Part shown: one piece after another, positions 26,690 through 40,500 of the stretch
Position numbering within the stretch: the first letter of the stretch is position 1
How the letters are laid out: each line of letters opens with the position of its first letter
Source of the DNA: Apostichopus japonicus
Taxonomy: Eukaryota > Echinodermata > Holothuroidea > Aspidochirotida > Stichopodidae
NCBI RefSeq assembly: GCF_037975245.1
Contig: NC_092568.1
Coordinates: forward strand, 31,077,501 to 31,141,500
Length of the DNA stretch: 64,000 nucleotides
Direction of reading: 5' to 3'
Made by a program: the position numbers and the translations under genes
The notes under the pieces: model-generated
Told to the model about the DNA's origin: nothing
Seen by the model: only the letters and a program-made list of their open reading frames with translations
The model's database searches: none

Positions 26690-29600
26690 ACCCCTGGATG
26701 AACCTATTCAATATAAAGCTCTGAAATCTTTGGGAGAAAATTCCAACTTGAAAGTAGAATTTAAAAAAAAAAATTTTTAACTATGGTACAAGGGTTGATT
26801 TTAACACAATCTTGACCTCTTGAAATTGTGAAGTAGGTCTAATAGTTAACAATCTCCAAAGGTCAATTTATCATTGTCCTAGAAACAAGTAAACATCAGA
26901 TAATGATGCCTCTGAATCCCTGATACCACCTAAATACTAAAAACCTTGATCACAGCGCCCGTTTCTCAGTCACGTTTTGTTACAAGATCACTAAAATTAC
27001 AAGAGGCCAAACCAAAAAAAAAGGAAAAAAAAGAAAAAAGAAAAAAAAACAGAAAGACAGACTTGTTATGGAACTATTGTAAGCAAACAAATGTTGGATA
27101 TTTCAGTCTCATATAATTTGTAATGTTACAGAACTATTGTTGATTACACTTTGTATTAATTTTGAGAAGAAAAATTGTACCATTTTCCTCGTTACTAGGG
27201 AATCTTGTTACTAATCCTAATTTGAATAATGTATGGTAGTTTTAGTCAAATTGTTGGAAACCCTCAAACAAATGCACCCCTCCACCCCAAAAAAAGCCCC
27301 CCCCCAACTTACAAGTTCTTATTCTCCCCTTTATACCCCAGACATTACATAGCATTAAAATTAGACAGTTTACAATACGTTACAGGGATGGCAAATTGTG
27401 TAAGGGTGACCAGAAAGTGCCCTTATTTTTCAGATCTGGCATGTTTTTGGGACGATTCTGATAACCTATCAATTAAGGACACTTAATATCAACCGCACTG
27501 GAGTCTTCCGATGGTAAATATAAAATGAACTTTACTGTTAGTGTACTAGTAACAATCCTAAGTCAAGTTTGTGCCCTACATTTGAGAAACTGAACCCATC
27601 CATTTCTTCTTCCTGGAGTTGTTTTGAAATTCTAATGCATAAACAGTACTGGCATTGTATTTGTTGACAAGAGGATTTACTCATGAGACTAATGTGTTAC
27701 TTTTGAGACTTTCATTTCGTGTGTCTCTCTCTCTCTGTGTGTGTGTAAACTTTCCGAAATGTGACACACATTCAGAGGTGAACTTGAGCTAACCTCAATA
27801 ATAATTAAATACTTTCCGCTTCACTTTTGATGACAAGCTTGCCTGAAATATACTGTCATCTGCTGATATGAGAAGATATATATCAGACGATTGTCACATT
27901 CTGTGACAAATTTGTCCTATTTACCTGATCATTCCTGTGAGGGATGTTAAGATGAAGAAAAAGAAGAAGAAGAAAAAGGAGAAGAAGAAGAAGCACTATG
28001 TGGTATCATCTTAAAGTCACACTAAGTATTAAATATATCAGGAACTCATGATTATGAAAGTAGGTTCATATCAATTGAATTGAACAATTTGCATGAAAAC
28101 AGATGGAATATGTCGTCAATGGAAAAGACAGGATTAAAACACTGGGCTTTTTGTAGTGTTTAAAGTCTCAATGTGTGTTTATTGATGAATTTTGGAATAA
28201 AAACTTCGGAAGCAGGTTCAATGTTTCTTATTCTAAACGCACTCTGACCAGGTGGGTTTAATGGACAAAAGCTGTCATAATCGAAAAAAAGAAATTTATT
28301 TTCTGTTGCCCTGATGGCGCGAACGATTTACCGTAAAATCACTGTGACAGCCCATATCAGCATGTTCATTACACAAATGTTACCTATATCTACTTGTATC
28401 GTCCACTTTTTTTACCCAATTTCACGGAGGAAATGTCTGAAAACACCTGTTTATTCCTTGCAATGGATGGAAATGACACAATTTCACAAGCTTCATCAGA
28501 AAGACAGAAAGAAAGGTATATAATATTCCAGAGAATGGACCTAACACAGGCTAGCACACAGGCCTAAACAGTTGTAAACAAAACAGAGAGATTTGATTGG
28601 CGCATGATCTGTTGGGTGGGGCTGGCAAATTTTGAATGAAGTTTGTAGAATCTACGGACTCGTTAAAAAATCTGGCAAATTGTATCCAGCTCAAAATGTT
28701 TAATGACAGATAACTCAATAAAAATAATGATTATTAATATGAAAATTGCATAGAACGGTGTTATTTTCACTGAGCTTTCAGGGCAGAAAGCTGGAAAAGT
28801 TGGAGTCAAATTTGGCAAACACACATTGAGACTTTAAGCTAAGATATGAGAACAAGTTTCTGTATTGCCTGCCCACTCAAGACATGTGCCAGAAGCGGTG
28901 CCTAGGATAACACGGTCCATTTTATGGTCAGACACCTTACTATTATTACAGTTTAATGGCTTAATCAGTTAAGTTTAGTTTAATGGGGCAAAAAGAGGAT
29001 CAGGAGGGATATCAAGGACCCTATGAAAAAAAAAGATGTAAACAGGAAATTGACATGAAAGTGACTGCTTTCAGGGCAGAATAAACTATCTGGATGTCCC
29101 ATATTTAGTCATCAAACAAGTAAATTGTCAGAGAAATTTTATGTGGTAAACTAAAAGCTCCTGTTGGGACTTTTGAAAACTTTATCACTTCCGTGCCTTA
29201 GGCATCAAACATGTAAATTTCAAGGAATGTAAGAATATGTGGATGAAATTCTACTGGGACTTCAAACATGGAAGCATGTTTCTTTCAGATTACCGCAACA
29301 TTTTATGACAAGTAGTCATATGAACACTTTATTAGTCTAAGTTTGCAATATTTGAAAAAATATGCACGCAGTTATAGATATAAACTGAAATATGAAAAGA
29401 GCAAATTAAAATCTGGTCTTAACATCTAGGTCTTTACTTTCAAGCCCATGTGTAGTAGAGTTCCGCTCTAATTCTCTCAGACTACTCTGCTTCAGTCTGA
29501 CACAATAAATGTGTCATCTGCCTCCCTTCTTATGGCTTCTACCCACCAAAGTGTTACTCCCTATGCTCAATTAAAAAAAACCACAGACACAAGAACAACC

Positions 29601-31635
29601 AGATCTGCTTCACTTGCTTCCTTTCATACTATTTTGTCCAACTAACTAAGGTGCATAATACAACCACATAACATAAACATTATATCAAACGCTGCTCTTC
29701 CCAACAAGATCAAAGAGGCTAACTTGTCAATGTCCTCTGCCTGACAAATTGATAAAATTTGAATCACTGATGTTTCTTTCACAGCATGATGCAGACATTG
29801 CAGCCTGGGAAGGGAACAAACCATCTGATTTATTCACCCTTTGTTAGGATGGTAATGCAATAAATAGACCCGTCTGGCCTATTCACAGGCAATGGCTAAA
29901 GGCATCCTACAGACAATAATGGTACGTTCCTTTTCAATTATTATGTATGTCTGCACCCCTGTCTGGTAATGGACGAGACCACCTACCAGCTTCTGTGTTG
30001 AGGAACATTGCCTTTTTGTGCTCCTTATGTTCTATCCTCTGGTCAATCCATGTATGTTAATATTTCCAAGATAACAAAAACAGAATGAGTTGATATTGCA
30101 CATAAATGTTGTGATTGATGAAGATGAAAACATGAGAGGTAACATTTCAGAACATTGATCGACCAGATGGATCAATGCCAGACAATGGTGAACATAGTTC
30201 AGACTCAGCCATCAGACGCTTGTCATCAAAACCGGGACAGATGTCTAAATACATCTGCCGAGGTAGCAGGCTGGGTATTGAACAATGTCTATGGTAGTAG
30301 TACTGCTAGCAGTAGTAGTGATTGCAATAAGCACTGCTGTTTAGCACAGGCTTTTATAGACAGGAATATTCAGCATAAAGGCTATAGGGCCTTGTATGTA
30401 CACTTGTCAATGCAGCAGGCACTCTCTGCATACTGTACATGCAATGGAGGGGACTCGGTAAGACTGTTAGAGCTAGAGCATCCGTATGATCATGATATAG
30501 GCTTATTTTCAATATTAGGGATATAAGCTAAAAGTATTTAACTAATCAAAATATTGAAGTAATGCAAGGTTATTTAGTTCTGTCTGTCTCTCTCTTAGGG
30601 TTTTACTTGTCACATGCATGATATATATTAATTGCAGATATATTTCTTTTTCCATTAATATACCTGCTAAAGTTAGAATTAAATGAGCCAGACCTTACAT
30701 TAACGTTCACAAGACCAACTATAATGTTTGAACAACAATAAAAGGGAGTCCAGTGGAAACAGGGAATATGTTTAAAATTGGGAAAGGGGAGGGGAGGGTT
30801 TGGGTTTGGGCCAGCAGTCGGACCATGTTCAAATGCTGTCTGCACCTTGCTGGTGTTAATATCATTGCTTAGCAAATTATTGTGGGCTGCAGATACCTCC
30901 CTTACATAACCCCTCACAATTCCCCCTCCCCTTCCAGCCCTTAATTTTTTTTTTTAATTCAGTCCTGATGTGGTATAAATGTTGTACAGGGAAACTGGAT
31001 CTTGTAACAGAGCAAATGGTCAATGTTACATACAGTCATAGTCATTTTAATGTTGTTTACTACAATATTTAAAATCGTTCAAACAGCACTGCCTCATCTA
31101 GAACGCCAACATTAAATAGACAAAAATAGCTGGTTCGAGAGTTAACGGTCGCTATCTCGAAAACATTTGTGTAATCTGATCCCCCTTGTGGTCCTTTATT
31201 CAATGCAGGTCTGGATGTACGATCAGTCTGTTTAACACTTCTCAGATATCAGTACCCAGCATCTCTATGCCGCTCCCAAACCCCTACCCTACCATCCCCT
31301 ATCCATAACCCCTACCCCTCCCATAACCTTCTCTTCCCCTTTTGCATTATTCCACTGCAATTCCCAATTTCAGTGGCCTAACACAAACCATCAATAAACA
31401 CAAGAAAGAAAGAAAAAAACAATATGTTTTCTCCAAAAAATGGAATAAAGTAAATACTATAGGTTAAAGGATGAGCAAAAAGTTTGTCTCAACTCCAAAC
31501 AGAAATAAAAATAAAACCAGAATGCAAAATGCATTGAGGTTTCGATGACTTCAATGCACTAGACTTCTGCTTGTTAGTATAACCAGAACTAGCTGTTACA
31601 ATAACACTATGGCATGCTAACACAGGTCAGTCTGT
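26690..31635. other. No gene recognised; simple repeats
   Basis: A-rich tract near 27015-27050, CT/GT run at 27720-27748 and (AAG)n at 27955-27995. One or more final ppp1r21 exons could lie here or at 31.6-34.4 kb, but none could be matched. Confidence 0.5.
30155..30526 (+). other. Unrecognised 123-codon open frame
   Basis: Long for this AT-rich area, with cysteine- and serine-containing text (GSSTASSSSDCNKHCCLAQA). I recognise no domain, signal peptide or splice continuation. The TAGTAGTAG-type repeats inside argue for chance. Recorded because it is the longest non-repetitive frame left of ppp1r21 apart from repeats. Confidence 0.12.
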
Positions 31636-31639
31636 ACGT

Positions 31640-31990
31640 GGTTATACACACCTCCATCAAAAACAATAGGGTTCTTGTACTCAATGTTATGAATCCGCAC
31701 ACCAAGTATTACAAACCAAACCAAATCTCTAATAACTTCGCACATTAAGGTTGCAGAGGAGTCCACTTATGGACAATTTAGATTGGAATATGCCCACAAG
31801 ACTTCAAAGAATCAACTTGAAAGAAGCTTATACAGGTCACTGGAGGTCAACCTGAGGTCAAAGGTCACCCAAATTCAGGTCTACTATTGTATTACAATAG
31901 CCTAAGTCCCAACCTTAATGGACATTTGGTTCTCAAGTTATTGCAAAAATACTAGTTTTGACCCCTGATTGACCTTTGTTGACATTGGAT
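31640..31990. repeat. Dispersed repeat, GACCTTTGACC family, copy 2
   Basis: Contains CATCAAAAACAATAGGGTTC and TTGTACTCAATG, and a perfect AGGTCAAAGGTCA at 31855-31867. Related to copies at 19375 and 32630; partly rearranged. Confidence 0.7.
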
Positions 31991-32629
31991 CACATGACTG
32001 TTATGTTTTGAAACAATCCCTTACCCCATTCACAACTAGTCCCAAAATATCAACCTTGTCACACCCTGTCAATGGTAGTTTCACAAATTATTGAGAAAAA
32101 CTAGGCCAACATTGTTACAGCCAACTCCATGGAGTGAAAGCAAATCTCAAGTTCACAGGTGCTTGACCTAGTTTCTCCTTGGCAGCTGGCCAAGAAATGT
32201 TTTGAAATTCGTGGTACCTGTGCAACCTTACATCCAACCAGAACTACCAATGTGCTACAAATATTTTCTAGAGAAGGCATGCTTCGCCATTCAAGTGCAC
32301 TATTCCATCGAAATCACATCAACTCTTTAGCAAAATATCCATACGGATGAGTCACAAGTGTTGAAGTAGCTCTAGCACTTTTATATATCTATGGTCTGCA
32401 AGCAAGCCTTGGAAGACACTGTACATGTATGTAGATATGTACATAGCAATTCAGGACTTCTAGCGACACACTTAAGTCAATGGGGATATTGTCGCGAGTT
32501 CAGATTCAAATCTACGGATGCCCGTAAGATCATTTTCAATTGTCAGTAGGCTCTCCTGTTCTTATGAGGCGAATCGCCCATGTCATATACTTATCGGCTG
32601 GACGATGGGAGATACCGTATATTATGAAA

Positions 32630-32965
32630 AGGTTTTTACAAGTTGACCCCTGGTGACCCTAAATGACCTTCGATATCCACCAAAAACGATAGGCTTTTTG
32701 TACTTAATTTGGTCAACCTACATACCAGAAATGAAATCAATCCAAGCTTTGCTTCTTGAGATATCATGTTTATAAGCTTTTCACTATTTGACCCCTGGTG
32801 ACCCCAAGTGACCTTTGACCTACACCAAAAACAATAGGCTTCTTGTACTCAATAAGATACTCCTATGTACCAAATATGAGAACTGTCCAAGCTTCCCTTC
32901 TTGAGATATCGTGTTTACAAGCTGGGCGTCACAAACGCACGCACACACACACACACATACACACA
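32630..32965. repeat. Dispersed repeat, GACCTTTGACC family, copy 3
   Basis: Two tandem sub-units: TTGACCCCTGGTGACCC, TGACCTTTGACCTACACC, AAAAACAATAGGCTTCTTGT, CTTGAGATATCRTGTTTA, ending GGGCGTCACAAACGCACGCA and a CA run. This is the best-preserved copy. Confidence 0.85.
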
Positions 32966-32968
32966 CGC
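32936..32968. repeat. (CA)n microsatellite
   Basis: CA dinucleotide run closing the dispersed repeat. Confidence 0.85.
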
Positions 32969-32969
32969 A

Positions 32970-34418
32970 TGATTGCAAAGGTTACGATTATCATCGAAAC
33001 CCAAAAACGTGCATGGGCTTCCGCTACAACAGACCATCCTTGGATGAGTGACTGGTCAAAAAACGTTCCTGTCCAAGATCTTTCACCATGCTTTTATCCT
33101 AGAAAACGACGCATAACAGTTCCAGATAAGAACTATACATAAGAACTTTACACAGCACTTTCATCAATTATGCAGTGGTTTAATCACAACACACACTCAC
33201 ATACATGTAACAGCCACAATGCAACCATTATGTTTCATTATCTGGTCTGTTCCCACACCACCCCCCACCCCCCTCTGCTCCTCCACTCCCACATACTCTC
33301 CCCATCCGTAAGATTGTTCGTACAAGGCCCAATGTACTTTATTCCAGAACTATCCCAATCCTGTCTATACCATACAATACATTGCAAAACCCTTCACACC
33401 AATAAATTGAATGATCAATTCTGATGGGCAGAAACTTTTAGACTCAAACTGTATTAAGGTCTTTCTTATTATTTTACACCAAAAGCAGAGGGTAGGATGT
33501 CAAACAGATGGAGTTTGGGCATTTTTCTGCTCGTACAAACTCCTGTCTCACACCCCCTCCCCCCCTCTCCACTCCTTTGACAAAAAACCCTTTTGTCACT
33601 ACTGTTGTTTACTTTGCAATGAAGAAACTGGAAACCCACAGGAGACTATTCTTGATTTTTGTGCAGAGGCAGATGGGTTTCACTTTTCACTTTGCGCCAA
33701 AGACCAAAGTGGTCAACAAATGAAGAAGGGCCTGTTTTTTTCTGCGACATAGTTATTACCAATTTTCATTTTTTCCTTTGTCTAATATCTCTCAGGATGT
33801 TAAGTTCCCAGTTACAGGAGGCTTGCTTACAACCAACCTAAGACTTTACTTAATTTAGCGAGGGAAAGTGAATACCCGACATAAAATACAACAACCCAGC
33901 ATTTAATTTGATGAGCTTTGCAAACCCCCCACCGTTTTGTGACTTTTTGGTGTGTTTTTTCCCCCGTTTTAATTATATTCTAGCATATTTGAAGCTATCC
34001 CGCAGCGTCTGATGTTCTCTTTAACAGAACTTCATGAAACCAAACCCGGATAACAATGCTTGGAAGATCATTAACCCCATTAACGAGGCTGCTTATAACG
34101 GAGATCAACGGAGGTGAATGGCCGTAAGAACAGTTCTTAACCTCCTTACGAGGGATGAATATGTCTGCGACCTTCCTTTTTGAAACTAACAGTCAACAAC
34201 TCGTGGAAGGTCAAAAACCTTACGAATGATAAAGCAAAAAAGGTTAAAGGAAGGCAGCAATGAGAATATGAAAACACGACCAACGAAAAAATTTTCCCCT
34301 TTCGTTTCGCAAGGAACGAAAGAGAAACAATTCTTGGAGGTAGCAGCAGCTGAGAGGGTAATATGATGCCGGGGACCGAAATAATTCTCGCGATATGAAA
34401 AAACAAAGATCGGCTTAC
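32970..34418. other. ppp1r21 intron 16 start; no exon matched
   Basis: Lies downstream of the exon 16 donor. Plus-strand frames at 33411-33752 overlap each other in two frames and show no domain. Confidence 0.5.
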
Positions 34419-34571
34419 CTCGGAGTTGAAGCTAACAACCTTTCCTTCTGAATCTTGACACTTTACAATTTCATTCCTCAAAATGTTCTGATAATGATCC
34501 TTTATTCTCTGTTCCCTCTGAATGGCGTCCGACATCTCCGAATCCATCGACACCGTGGTGACTTGTCCGAG
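34419..34571 (-). CDS. ppp1r21: ppp1r21 exon 16 (51 codons), last exon found
   Basis: Begins LGQVTTVSMDSEMSDAIQRE, continues RIKDHYQNIL and ends DSEGKVVSFNSE. It aligns with vertebrate EDLIKNHYMARIVEL...DSKSVHFYAE. KVVSF fits the degenerate PP1-docking pattern [RK]-x-[VI]-x-F. Acceptor TTCATAG|CTC, donor GAG|GTAAGC, phase 0, so at least one more exon must follow. Confidence 0.9.
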
Positions 34572-37500
34572 CTATGAAGAAAAACCAAGAAAAACCATAA
34601 AAATATATATATCAAATTGAAAACGTATTTGACCTTAAAACACTTGGATTATTAATAAGAAATAAAATAATATTTTCATCCTTTACAAATGTAAGCTATG
34701 GTAAACATGTACTTTTTATTCATAGTTTCAAGCATAAATTATAATGAACTGTCAAAAGACAAGTATTTTAATCAGAGGGGGACACAGTTGATTGTTTTTG
34801 TTTGTTGTTGCCAACATTACATTATGTTATTATACATCAATATATGGTAGAGAAATATTGTGCAAGTTAAAAAATTGTTTTTTTTGGTGAAGTTTCTGTC
34901 AAATGTTTCCCTGAGGAGGGCTAACCCAAGCAAGTAAGTTTCTGAGTAAGAAAATATTAAAACACGAAAGTACACGACTGATCATGCCTGACCATCTTTA
35001 TGTCTTTCAAACATATGTAGGAGTGGGGGTGGGGGAGTGTGGTGTGTGGGGGGAGGAAGGGAGGGAGGGTAAAGAAGAGCTTTCAGTTACACAACAGTCA
35101 ATTTCACACCTTGTCTTAAATTATTCCCCAAACCCTGCTTTGCACTATTATTCTACTAATTATTATTCTACTACTTCTGTGTTTGTCGATATAAAATGTT
35201 ACATTTCATGAAGAAGCTGGTCTAACTCTACTATGATGACACCACCACCACATTTATGTCTAACGAACCCAGAAAATATGTCGGATGCATACTGCTTTAT
35301 AGTCCTTGCTGTAGTTTTAAAGCATGGACTTTTAAAGTAAAAATGTTCAAGCCTTATGCTCGAAATCTTCATCATTTCGTTATGAATTAAATCTTCCTTG
35401 AAATGACAAGACAATAAAAAAACTAAATAAATAAAACATTCTTGCACCTTACATGTTCCCATTATCTTATCTTATCTTGTTTTGTATGTTTCTTTTGTTC
35501 TTTAGTGATCCAAATTGACCTTTGACCTTCACTAGTACACCAAATCAATGGGATCAGAGTAAAAATGAATACATATTAGTATTTTTACCACAATTTTCAA
35601 AACAGCCATCTATATGTAAATCTGGACCGACTACTATGTCAATTAGGAGACGGGCAGCAAAACATGTACCAACAATGTAGGGTCATGTGACATGCTCCCT
35701 TGTAGAACTCAACTCTTATAGTACTCTTTCAATGTGTATTCTAAAACAACAAATATCATGGCTACCACATTCCTTGTGAAGCTATGCGAACAATGGGATC
35801 TAGCTAAGTGGTACAATTTTTTCAATGTTTACCACAATTTTTCAATAACAAACTTGTTATTTTGAGTATTTCCTTTCCAGATAATCAAACAGCAAACTGA
35901 AATGCACGTTGGTTTATCAGGACAGTACAAAATGTACATAAACATGAGAAGCAGATGACAGGATTCGCCGTTCCTTAGCAACACAAGTCTCCTTGCAGTT
36001 TTCACACCTATAAGTAACATGATTGGAGTGATTGCTGCCAGCAACCTATAAGACCCTGACAGTAGATAGTTTGAATTGTGGCCAGGGGTCCATGCATTTC
36101 TGACACACAGAAAGTAAATTTCAACATCTTCCAAACCCAAGCATATTATTCTCAATTTTACCTTAAAAGGCATATTAAAGTGGCTTTCATTTGTCTATGA
36201 AACTTTTTATCACTTCGTCCTGGCAAAGGGATAAATAACATGTTAGTAGCACCTGGGAGCATGTCACATGACCCTACATGGTTGGTAACGTTTTCCTACC
36301 GTGGAGCGAGACTTCCAGAGCATACATAAACCTGATGTATGCAGGTAGAACGTAGACCGACATGTTTTAATTCACACTGTGTATTAAGGGAATTCTTTTA
36401 ACTTTTTAAGTTATATTTCTCCTTTAAGGCCAACTGTAGGTCCATGTCCCCCCAGTGTGTTCAACTTATAGGTTGTTTACAAATGACAAACGACAAAGAA
36501 ACCCACAATTACTATATATACAAATATACAAAGTGACTTTTTCTTTCAAGATCTCAATATATCTGCATCACTGAGGGCACTTATCTTTTGTCTCTTTACC
36601 AGTCCCTGTCTTACCCTCCACTGTCCACTTGTAAGTTATTATTGTTTCATGCATTCTTATGTCCATATTTTTATTGCGAGCATGCAATTGCCCTATTTTC
36701 AGATATAATGAAGCTGTACTTGAACTTGAGCTTTATAAATCACTATGGCATACGAAAACGAAAACAAAAACAAAGACTTGAAGTACTTTTAACATTTGGA
36801 TTCCACATTTGATAAAATTGAGTCAAGTATCTTGGCTTCAAGTGTAGCAGCAGCACTCCATCACTTTACTGGCTGCACAAACATTGTGATGTGAACTCAA
36901 ACTGGTTTGGGTTTTTTTTCCTCTGTATTTTTTCCATACTCTGTGTACGTTGAGGACTCTTAACAGTAAGCTATGAACTCTTACAAGGGTTCAACATCTA
37001 CATTAGTGCATTAAAAATTGAATTTTTCACATTATTTGTCATTTATTTCATATTATAAAATGTGGGTCAGCACCAAACACTGTAGGCTGACTTGAGTTTT
37101 AATCTTACAAAATTTGCATCATTCTGTAAACAGGAGAAACTGACAAGAATCGTTCATTTAAAACTAGAATGACTACTAGATATGCACAAAATATGAAAAT
37201 ACATGTGAAAACAAAGTCTGTCAAAAATTAAAACTATTTTCATGTAAGCAACATCAATAATCAAAGCCAGACTGAAAACATGCCCTGTGGTTCCTGTTTT
37301 GATTGACCATGATCTAGTACGGATTCTGTGGAAATTGCAGTACCCGCACTTTCGTAACCCCCTGTGCTATGGTAAGATGTGCTGCCTAAATCCTCCTTGC
37401 CTTACACAAAATTGTAAACACCTATGCTATGGTAAGTTGTGCTGCCTAAAGCCTTGACTTACACAAAATTGTAGCCCCCTATGTCTATGGTAAGTTGTGC

Positions 37501-40500
37501 TGCCTTAAGCCTTGCCTTACACAAAATTGTTACCTCCTATGTGATGGTAGCTGTTCTGCCTAAGCCTTGACTTACACAACATTGTAACCCCCCCCCCCCC
37601 CCCTTTCCAGAGATTACAATGTTATCAAATGAAACACAGTAGATATAGAGGATTGTAAAATCAAAGTAAAGGGTGGAGCAAGTAATGTAAAAAAAAAAAA
37701 ATTGTCAGAGGGACGAATAGGTATGCAAGTTGTGCTGCCTAAAGCCTTGCCTTACACAAAATTGTTACCTCCTATGTTATGGTAGGTGTGCTGCCTAAAG
37801 CCTTGCCTTACACAATGAGCGATCCTGACCTTGAGTGTGGAAAGGGAACAATATTCTCACATAAACCCCCCCCCAAACCATCTCTCCACCACCTTTACCT
37901 TCAATACCATTAACTCTTATTTAATCCTATTTACCTGTGTGGGGGGTCCCATTGCTTTCTTCTCCTTCTGTCCTTGATATTTGGGTACATTAGGTGGTTC
38001 CTCCTGAGGTACTGCTGAGGGCAACGGCTGTCCAGCCATTAACTGCATCAGCTGATCTTGCATCTCATCATTTTTCTGCAGCGGAATAATTTGTTATTCC
38101 ACCAATTAATCTCACAGACAGAAAATTGAAATTAAAACACAAGTTTGAAACTGCCCCCCTCCCCCAAAAAATAAAATAATAATAATTAATTGGCTACAGC
38201 AATATTCACTACAGGTTACAATCCAGGGTTTTCCATGATCCAAACAAATTTCATATCATCTAAACAGCTAGAAAAATTATCCCTCCAATCCCTTTTTTTC
38301 AGTCCATCTAATTATTTTAGAGACAGAAAACCTTCCAAAACAAAGTGATTATTTACACAAATCCAACCCATACAATGAATATCATTATGCACACTTGTCG
38401 CCCTCTCACTGAATCAACAATTTCTTATTTCCATAAATATACTTATTACATGGAATACATCTGAGACATCTGTCACTTTCGCAATGCATCCTAATGTATA
38501 ATAAATTTTCCATTTATATGCAAATCCTAACTGAAAGACCAGAACATCATTAGAATACAGACCATTTGGTCAGTGTGTCTGTTAAAAAGAGTTAATATAG
38601 ACTTGGGCAAAGGCATTATTTGGCCCTGCTGTAAATGTTTCTTTTTTTAAATTTGGTGCCTTTTGATATACCTGTATGTTGGTCAAAACTATACAAGTGA
38701 CGTCTTTAATTTGACAAAAAGTACAGTTTGCTAAATGCATCATCTCTTAAGGCCGGTTCATACGCCAGTCCATATTGCAGGTGATAGATCTAAATCAATC
38801 CTAGATGGTAGAAACATCTTCAATGCTCGCTACAATTTAACACCATATAAATATATATATATATACATTCATTACTCACAATACAAATTGGAGAATGAAA
38901 CAGCCGTTAACAACAACATTGTAGTTTCATTTTATTTTATTTTTCAATTAACTTTGATGATCCCCATATAAAACAGAGAGCTTTCCTTCATTCCTGGTTA
39001 AAATCAACCATCTATCCCCTATGCTACATTTTTGCAAGCAGAGTTCAATTTTTTTCATATTCAAAACAGCCAAAAATGTCTTTAACCTTTCTGAAAAATA
39101 AAGTACAGTTTAATGACAATAAGGTTAACATTCAGTGGCAAAGTCTATTACTTTCGCTGACTGAACAGATGTTTCATACAAATTTGTTGCGAGGTGTTCT
39201 GGAATTCCCACAACTGATCATATTAATGACAACCCAATTGAATAAGGTTAAACAACTTAGTGATGCAATTTTATAACTGTTTGGTGTCTGTAATAACTAG
39301 AGCAGAAAGCCCAAAGAGATGCTTAAATCCCTTTTGCACTATAATAGTTGTCGTTAAAAGCAGACAGAAGTCACTTTAGAGTTTTATAAAGGCTAATAAC
39401 TTCTTACAACAGTCCCTGTAGAATGTTCCATCATATCGGCTAATGTGAACAGGTTTAAATGTTACTGAACTACAGCGGCAGCGAAATGTAAATTTTGTTA
39501 AGGTACCATCATATCTATATCTGTATATATTCATATGGGAGGGGGGGAGATGAATTCCCTCAAAGAGTTGTTCATTTGCTTTTTGATCTAAGGAATCACA
39601 AATATTTACTTCCTACAAGAGTCCCTGTAAAGTGGTCAATTCTAGCAGCTGATGTTAACATTTTAAATGTTACTAAACAATGGTGGAAGCCAAGTTCAAA
39701 TCTATATAAGGTACTTTCTATCAATTTTTTTTTTGGGGGGGGAATGGAGGTGGGGGGGCAGTTCCTTCAAAGAGTTATTCATCTGCTTTGATCTAAGGAA
39801 TCACAGATGTTAATATCTTACAAGAGTCCCTGTAAAATGGGAGGGTGAGTGGGGGAGGGTTCCCTCATAGAGTTATTCGAAGGAATTTAAACCCAAGTCG
39901 TGAGGCTTGACTGTTTCATTCATTTCATGATGCATGATCTATCTTGATCTTAGCAAAGCTTGAGGTAGGGGTTACTTTTGGAGTTGGGAAAAGGAGTTTG
40001 TCTTTTTTCTTATTTAAATTTGTTTCCGATCCTTTCTTATGTACCTTTTTCTCTTGTTCCAGTTTCATCTGAATGAGTTGCGCCTCCAGTAGCCAGTGCT
40101 CCTTCTCTTCCGACAGCTTGTTGACCCTGGCTTTCGTTTCCAGTAGCTGGGATGATAAACCTTCTTTACTTTCCACAGAACTAATCAAAACTTTGTGTTC
40201 TTTTACTGCAGTCTCGTACGGTACGGACTCTGGGCACGACTGTCAAAGACACAACGAAATATTAAACGATGGTTAAAAATTGATCACATGGAATTGACAC
40301 ATGCAAAAAATGGAATAAATCATGCTTCTGGCCAAAAGATAACTAAAGGGAATAGGAATCAGTGGGAGGGGGAGGAGTAGTTTGATAGCAAAGGAAACAA
40401 GTCCTTTCTACTGCTTGAAATGTAGCAGTTTGTATTCCCAGCATGATCTTGTCAATAAACATGAGCTGAAAGGACTCTCCTGGACAGATACTTCTTAACC

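Noticed and set aside
29400-29500. Minus-strand open segment (SLRELERNSTTHGLESKDLD) ending in a stop
   Set aside because: Considered as a C-terminal ppp1r21 exon; it lacks similarity to the known tail and a convincing acceptor.
33411-33841. Three overlapping plus-strand frames (up to 113 codons)
   Set aside because: They overlap in all three frames without a preferred one; no recognisable domain.
35829-36173. 114-codon minus-strand frame in intron 15 of ppp1r21
   Set aside because: Not co-linear with the protein, no splice sites that keep phase, AT-rich composition.
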